Assembly (NCBI RefSeq): GCF_902499125.1
Contig: NZ_CABVPX010000006.1
Location: 124,001 to 188,000 of the forward strand
Reading direction: 5' to 3'
Source: Burkholderia arboris
GTDB taxonomy: Bacteria > Pseudomonadota > Gammaproteobacteria > Burkholderiales > Burkholderiaceae
Length of the DNA: 64,000 nucleotides
Part shown: positions 59,878-64,000 of the stretch, one piece after another
How positions within the stretch are numbered: position 1 is the stretch's first letter
How the letters are laid out: every line of letters starts with the position of its first letter
Made by a program: the position numbers and the translations under genes
Notes under the pieces: generated by a model
What the model was told of the DNA's origin: nothing
Databases searched by the model: none
The model's input: the letters and a program-made list of their open reading frames with translations, nothing else

Positions 59878-62294
59878 GAGATCTGCAGCGACGTCGATAC
59901 GCTCGGCACGCCGTTCGCATCGAGCGCGAACAGCATGTAATAGCCCGGCAGCACGACGCCCGCGTCCGACGGGATCGCGAGCCGGTACGACGTTCCGGTC
60001 ACTGCCGCGATCGACAGAGGAATGCGGCGCTGATCGTTGTTCGTCGTATGCGTCACCGACGACAGGCGCATCAGCACGAACGACGCGACCGGGCCGCGCG
60101 TCGCGACATCGATCGACGCGCCGCGAGTCGCCGCCGCAGGCGCGCTCGCGATCGCGGGCCGCGCGGCCGGCGAGCCGTCCGCATTGAGCAGGTAGGGCGG
60201 TGTGAGGATTTCGGCGTTCAGGTGATTGGTCGCGCAGCCGCTGCCGCACTGCCCTCCGCCGCCGGCGAACACACGGCCGTCCGGCAGCAGAATCGCGGTG
60301 CTGTGATAGGTGCGCGGCGTCTGCATCGGCTTCAGCAGGTTGAAGCGCCGGGTCTTCGGACTCCAGATCTCCGGAACCATGATCGCCGTGGTGTCGGTGA
60401 ACGGCATCGGCAAGCTCTGGCCGCCGATCATCACGATGCTGCCGTCCGGCAGGATCACGCTGTTCGCGAACGCGCGCTGGTAGGTCATCCCGTTCAGCCG
60501 TTGCACCGCAACCGGCTGGTTCGGCCCGCGCGTGATGTCGATCTCGTAGACCGCGTTCGACGCATAAGTCGACGCGCTGCCGTTCTGCTGGTACGACTTC
60601 GCGCCGCCAGCCTTCAGGATCTTGCCGATGTCGTACAACGACGCGGTGCCGTTGATGCTGTACGGGTCGGTCCCGCGCGTGCCGGCGGACTGGATTGCGC
60701 CGCTGCCGGTGGTCGAGATCCAGTTCATCTGCGCACTGGGGCCGGCGTGGAACACGCTGCCGTTGCCCTGCGCAAACAGCCAAAGGTGGTTGTCGCCCCG
60801 GTAGATGCCTTGCGGATCAGGGCCAACGATGCCGGTTTCCGGTACGCCGGGCAACACCGTCCAGCTGCCGCCGTTCCAGATCTCCGCGCTCTTGCCGCCC
60901 TGGCCACCGCTCCACGAACCGCCGAGCGTCAGCACCGAGCCATTCGACAGCAGCGTGTCGCCCTGATAGCCGCGCGGAATGTTCATCGTCGCCGACGCAC
61001 TCCACGTGTTGCTGTTCCAGTCGTACAGCGTCGTCTTCGGGCTGCTGTCGCCGCCGTTGACGAGCAACCTGCCGTCGGACAGCATCGCGGTGCCCGGGCA
61101 GAACATGTCCGAGCCCGCGGATGTCTCCAGGAACTGCGTTGCCCGGTTCGTCGCCGGATCGAACAGCGCGGTCTGCGTCTGCGTAGCCTTGCTGCCGACG
61201 TCATTCTGGAAGCTGAGGGTCTGGTCCGCCGACCACATCACGAGCTTGCCGTTCGGCACGTTCGCAATCCCGATCGGATTGACCGGCAACGGAATGACGG
61301 CGCTCCACGCGGACGGCAGCGTGACCGGGAAACTCTGCGGCAAGCCAAGCGTAAACTGGTCGTTCAGCGCACCCGCGCCCTGGCACGGGTACTGGATCAG
61401 CGCGGCGCCGTCCGACAGCGCCCCGCCGCTCACGTTCAGGCACATTCCGCTCGCCACCGACATGAGCCGGTAGTACGAGCCCGACGCGGCTGCGACGGTC
61501 CACTGGTCGTTCGTCTGAGCATCGCCCTGGCATGGATACTGGATCACCGGCGTTCCGCTCCCGCCGGCTCCGCCCGCCACGTTCAGGCATTGCCCGGTGC
61601 GCTGGGACACGACGTGGTAGCCGCTGCCGGCCGGCAGCAACGACCAGCCTGCATTGCTCTGGGTCGAGCACGCGCCTTGCACGATCGCCGCGCCCGCCCC
61701 GGTCGAGTTGCCGCTGATCGTCAGGCAACGGCCGCTGCCCGCGGACGCGATGTTGGAGAACGCAGCGACGGGTAGATACAGGTTGAACTGATCGTTCAGC
61801 GCGCTGGCGCCCTGGCACGGATACTGGATCAACTGCGCGCCAGATGCGCGCGAGCCGCCATTGACGTTCACGCACATGCCGCTCGAGACCGACACGATCC
61901 GGTAGCTTGCCCCGACGGCCGTGATGGTCCATTGGTCATTGGTCAGGCTGTCGCCCTGACACGGATACTGGATCAGCGGCGTGCCGCTGGTGCGCGAGCC
62001 GCCCGGTACGTTCAGGCACAGACCGCTGCCTTGCAACACGATGCGATAGTTGGCGCCGACAGGCACGAACGACCACGTCGTGTTGCCTTGTCCCGCACAC
62101 GAGACCTGCACGATGCCCGCGCCGGATGCGCCCGAGTTGCCTGCGATCGCGACGCACTGGCCGCTGTCTGCCGACACGAGGTCCGAATAGGCAGCCGTGA
62201 CCGCCGCCGCGGCGCTCGATGGCCACCACGCAACGAAAAACGACGCACACACCCACAAGAACGCCTGTTTCCAGGCAAGCACCGACACTCGCAT
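59874..62294 (-). CDS. Galactose-oxidase-type copper-radical oxidase with two ricin-B lectin domains
   Basis: The 806-residue secreted enzyme has a signal peptide (1-30), two ricin-B lectin domains in tandem (about 34-175 and 178-320, four QYPCQG repeats) and a seven-bladed oxidase part with a C-terminal DUF1929 domain. The active-site residues of galactose oxidase are all there with matching spacings: Cys399 (MFCPG) and Tyr443 (RGYQG) 44 residues apart for the Cys-Tyr cofactor, Trp461, Tyr663-His664 (RTYHST) and His749 (VTHTTNNDQRRIPL), 85 after His664. It should oxidise primary alcohols or glycans to aldehydes; the lectins anchor it to polysaccharide. The next genes are a cytochrome c and SCO chaperone. 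Confidence 0.94.
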   Translation of the reverse strand: MRVSVLAWKQAFLWVCASFFVAWWPSSAAAAVTAAYSDLVSADSGQCVAIAGNSGASGAGIVQVSCAGQGNTTWSFVPVGANYRIVLQGSGLCLNVPGGSRTSGTPLIQYPCQGDSLTNDQWTITAVGASYRIVSVSSGMCVNVNGGSRASGAQLIQYPCQGASALNDQFNLYLPVAAFSNIASAGSGRCLTISGNSTGAGAAIVQGACSTQSNAGWSLLPAGSGYHVVSQRTGQCLNVAGGAGGSGTPVIQYPCQGDAQTNDQWTVAAASGSYYRLMSVASGMCLNVSGGALSDGAALIQYPCQGAGALNDQFTLGLPQSFPVTLPSAWSAVIPLPVNPIGIANVPNGKLVMWSADQTLSFQNDVGSKATQTQTALFDPATNRATQFLETSAGSDMFCPGTAMLSDGRLLVNGGDSSPKTTLYDWNSNTWSASATMNIPRGYQGDTLLSNGSVLTLGGSWSGGQGGKSAEIWNGGSWTVLPGVPETGIVGPDPQGIYRGDNHLWLFAQGNGSVFHAGPSAQMNWISTTGSGAIQSAGTRGTDPYSINGTASLYDIGKILKAGGAKSYQQNGSASTYASNAVYEIDITRGPNQPVAVQRLNGMTYQRAFANSVILPDGSIVMIGGQSLPMPFTDTTAIMVPEIWSPKTRRFNLLKPMQTPRTYHSTAILLPDGRVFAGGGGQCGSGCATNHLNAEILTPPYLLNADGSPAARPAIASAPAAATRGASIDVATRGPVASFVLMRLSSVTHTTNNDQRRIPLSIAAVTGTSYRLAIPSDAGVVLPGYYMLFALDANGVPSVSTSLQIS

Positions 62295-62389
62295 GATCCC
62301 CCCGTCGCTCGGTATTAATTTCCGGCCGTATTAAAACGTCGAAACCAGGGATCGGGATGTGCGCTGGGCCACTCAATGAAGACGGCGCA

Positions 62390-62423
62390 AAAAAGCCCGC
62401 ACGCGACAGCGTGCGGGCTTTTT
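62390..62423 (-). terminator. Rho-independent terminator, 15-bp perfect stem
   Basis: The stem 62390-62404 pairs perfectly with 62409-62423 across a GACA loop; A- and T-runs flank it on both sides. On the minus strand it ends the DUF4148 transcript; it can also act on the plus strand. It separates that gene from the copper-oxidase operon. Confidence 0.92.
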
Positions 62424-62472
62424 CGATACGGCCTCCGGTTACGACTCCGAAGGCCTCGATGCAGCGATCTGC

Positions 62473-62802
62473 TTAGTGGCCGAAGTACACCGACGAGCGA
62501 TCGGCGGCGGCCGGCACGACCACGCGCTGGCCGGACTGCGACGTGGCGGCGGCATTCGCGCCGTAACCCGTTGCGTCGGCTTGCGCGCCGGCGTTCTGCG
62601 CGGCGGCGATCTTGGCCTGGGCGGCCTGGATGTTTTCCGGATAGTTCATCCAGTCGTTCGGGTTGTAACCGGCCTTTTCAAGCTGGACCAGTTCGGCGCG
62701 CACTTGTGCGCGCGTCAGCGGCTGCTGGTTCGATTGAGCGAACGAGACGACCGGTGCGGCCACCAGAGCGGCCAGTGCAACTGCCTTGATCAGCGATTTC
62801 AT
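62473..62802 (-). CDS. DUF4148 exported small protein
   Basis: A 109-residue exported protein typical of Burkholderia. Signal peptide about 1-22 (ALVAAPVVSFAQS), then the DUF4148 core QPLTRAQVRAELVQLEKAGYNPNDWMNYPENIQAAQAKIAAAQ and a disordered Ala/Ser tail ending in YFGH. These proteins are abundant, envelope-located and of unknown function; expression often follows stress. GGAGGTAACG precedes the ATG, and a strong terminator follows. Confidence 0.93.
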   Translation of the reverse strand: MKSLIKAVALAALVAAPVVSFAQSNQQPLTRAQVRAELVQLEKAGYNPNDWMNYPENIQAAQAKIAAAQNAGAQADATGYGANAAATSQSGQRVVVPAAADRSSVYFGH

Positions 62803-63026
62803 GATGCGTTACCTCCAGGATTGTTTTGTCAGGCGCTTCGGACTCGGGGTCGTTGCGCATGAGTAGAAGTCTAGGAGTCTCGGCTATCAGGGTAAATACT
62901 TAAATCGCAAATTCACTGTTGACGGAAACCGTACAATCTCGCGGGAATAAGCCGATTCATCAGATGATTACCGGTGTTCGCGCACCGAATACCGCAATGC
63001 GTGACCCGGCGCGCGCCGCCCGCCCG

Positions 63027-63896
63027 TCAGCGTACGGAATCGGTATCCGCCAGCGCCATCTGCCGGTCGAACAGCAATGCCTTGAGGCGGATCCGGTCAT
63101 CGGCAGCGGTTTCGCCGAACGCCGCGTGATGCAGCGTCAGCGCCGGCAGCGCCGGGTCGGCATGGACGGCCCGCACCGTGCCGTCGAGCGCCAGCAGCTC
63201 GACGCGTCCGTCCGCTTCGAACGGCAGCAGCACGCGCAACGGCTCGCCGGTTGCCGCGATCGGCCGGTCGACGGCAATCGACAGCCCGCTCAGGCTGATG
63301 TCGTGCACCATCCCGATGCGTTCCGCTCCCGCCGTTTCGCCGCTGCAGCAGGCCGCGATCCGCACCGGCACGCGCGGCTCCGCGCGCGTACGCAACCGGT
63401 CGACGAACCCGGGGGGCGACAGGGTCATGAACGGCACGCCGCCCGACGCCTGCACGAACTCGACGGTTGCGCCGAAACGGGACACCGCGGCACGGCCGAT
63501 CGCAACCGCTTCGACGTCGTCGCCGCGCGTGAATTCGAGCACGGCCGCCGGCTGCGGTTCGACGAACAGCGCGCCCGACGCAGCGACGCCGATCAGCCGG
63601 CAGCGCTGCAATGCGCGGGTCGTGCCGACCCGGCGGCGGATGCCGATCGCGGCGCCCACCGACAGGCCCATGCGCGTGGCCGGCGCGGCCGCGCCGGGCG
63701 GATCGGTGTCGGCATCCTCGCGCCGGCGTACGGGGCGGAAATGGTCGAACAGGAAAGCGTGCTGCGCGGCATCGCGCAGTGTCGTGCCGGCCGGCATCAG
63801 CGCAGCGCCGTCGGCATCGTAGAGATCGAAGCCGAGCGGGATGCCGGCGGAGAGATCGTCGCGCGCGAGCGCGACGTAGTCGGTGGGAAGCCGCAT
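63027..63896 (-). CDS. PilZ-domain (YcgR-like) c-di-GMP effector
   Basis: The 289-residue protein has an N-terminal YcgR-like beta domain (about 25-160) and a C-terminal PilZ domain (about 175-285) with the c-di-GMP-binding RAEPRVPVR (R-x3-R) and MVHDISLSGLSIAV (D-x-S-x2-G) motifs. YcgR-type proteins slow flagellar rotation when c-di-GMP rises; the flagellar genes are not in this window. Start choice: ATG 63896, although TTG at 63935 extends the frame by 13 residues; neither has a clear ribosome-binding site. Confidence 0.88.
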   Translation of the reverse strand: MRLPTDYVALARDDLSAGIPLGFDLYDADGAALMPAGTTLRDAAQHAFLFDHFRPVRRREDADTDPPGAAAPATRMGLSVGAAIGIRRRVGTTRALQRCRLIGVAASGALFVEPQPAAVLEFTRGDDVEAVAIGRAAVSRFGATVEFVQASGGVPFMTLSPPGFVDRLRTRAEPRVPVRIAACCSGETAGAERIGMVHDISLSGLSIAVDRPIAATGEPLRVLLPFEADGRVELLALDGTVRAVHADPALPALTLHHAAFGETAADDRIRLKALLFDRQMALADTDSVR

Positions 63897-64000
63897 CGGA
63901 AAGGCGCGGAGCGACCGCGCGAGCTGTCGTGACAACTTGATTACGGCAGCATCGCGCAGAATCTGAACGGCTTCGTTACTGCGAAGCGCCGCTCGCGTCG

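Overview
The window is high-GC (about two thirds G+C) beta-proteobacterial DNA. Codon use, the many DUF4148-, DUF3562-, MipA- and RibBX-type genes, the divergent second MurA and the general layout all point to Burkholderia, probably one of the accessory replicons (chromosome 2 or 3) of a B. cepacia complex member. That placement is an inference from gene content. I saw no rRNA, tRNA, CRISPR array, insertion sequence or prophage.

Left part (1-23.6 kb): a molybdenum hydroxylase pair (iorB partial, iorA), a quinol-monooxygenase-like protein, and an NADP-dependent oxidoreductase with a TetR regulator and two matching operator sites. Next come a Tat-exported putative lipoprotein behind a 22-bp perfect palindrome, a KfrA-like coiled-coil DNA-binding protein divergent from an AvrRpt2-like cysteine protease, and a NarL-type two-component pair. 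Two lipoproteins (DUF4156 and an S41 peptidase), a short CDF-type membrane protein and a LuxR-type regulator follow. An alpha/beta hydrolase overlaps a ribB fused to a degenerate GTP cyclohydrolase II domain, then an old-yellow-enzyme family oxidoreductase. 4-Hydroxyphenylpyruvate dioxygenase is divergent from an MHS-type transporter; their shared promoter region carries a motif also found before an IclR regulator 3.7 kb away. A second MurA-like enzyme lies between.

Middle part (23.6-43 kb): a two-gene DNA repair operon (Rad3/XPD-type Fe-S helicase plus FAN1-like VRR-NUC nuclease) is preceded by a perfect CTGT-N8-ACAG SOS box. After a MipA outer-membrane protein comes a stress-like island of short genes with strong Shine-Dalgarno sequences (CBS pair, PRC barrel, DUF4142, BON, small acidic, proline-rich and membrane proteins) plus a hybrid sensor kinase, a sigma-54 activator, a chemoreceptor, DUF3562 and a tandem universal stress protein. 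A possible structured RNA and FNR/Anr-like boxes lie near the universal stress protein genes.

Right part (43-64 kb): a vgrG island encodes VgrG, a Tle4-like phospholipase effector, a Tli4-like immunity lipoprotein and a PAAR protein, in visibly lower-GC DNA in places. Then come a DedA-rhodanese fusion, a DUF985 cupin, a second universal stress protein, a CHASE-PAS sensor kinase with its regulator, an LprI-like protein, a DUF1326-DUF2182 pair and a DMT exporter. Finally there is a coherent copper operon: a lectin-bearing galactose-oxidase-type enzyme with the whole copper/Cys-Tyr site conserved, a cytochrome c and a SCO-like copper chaperone. DUF4148 and PilZ proteins close the window.
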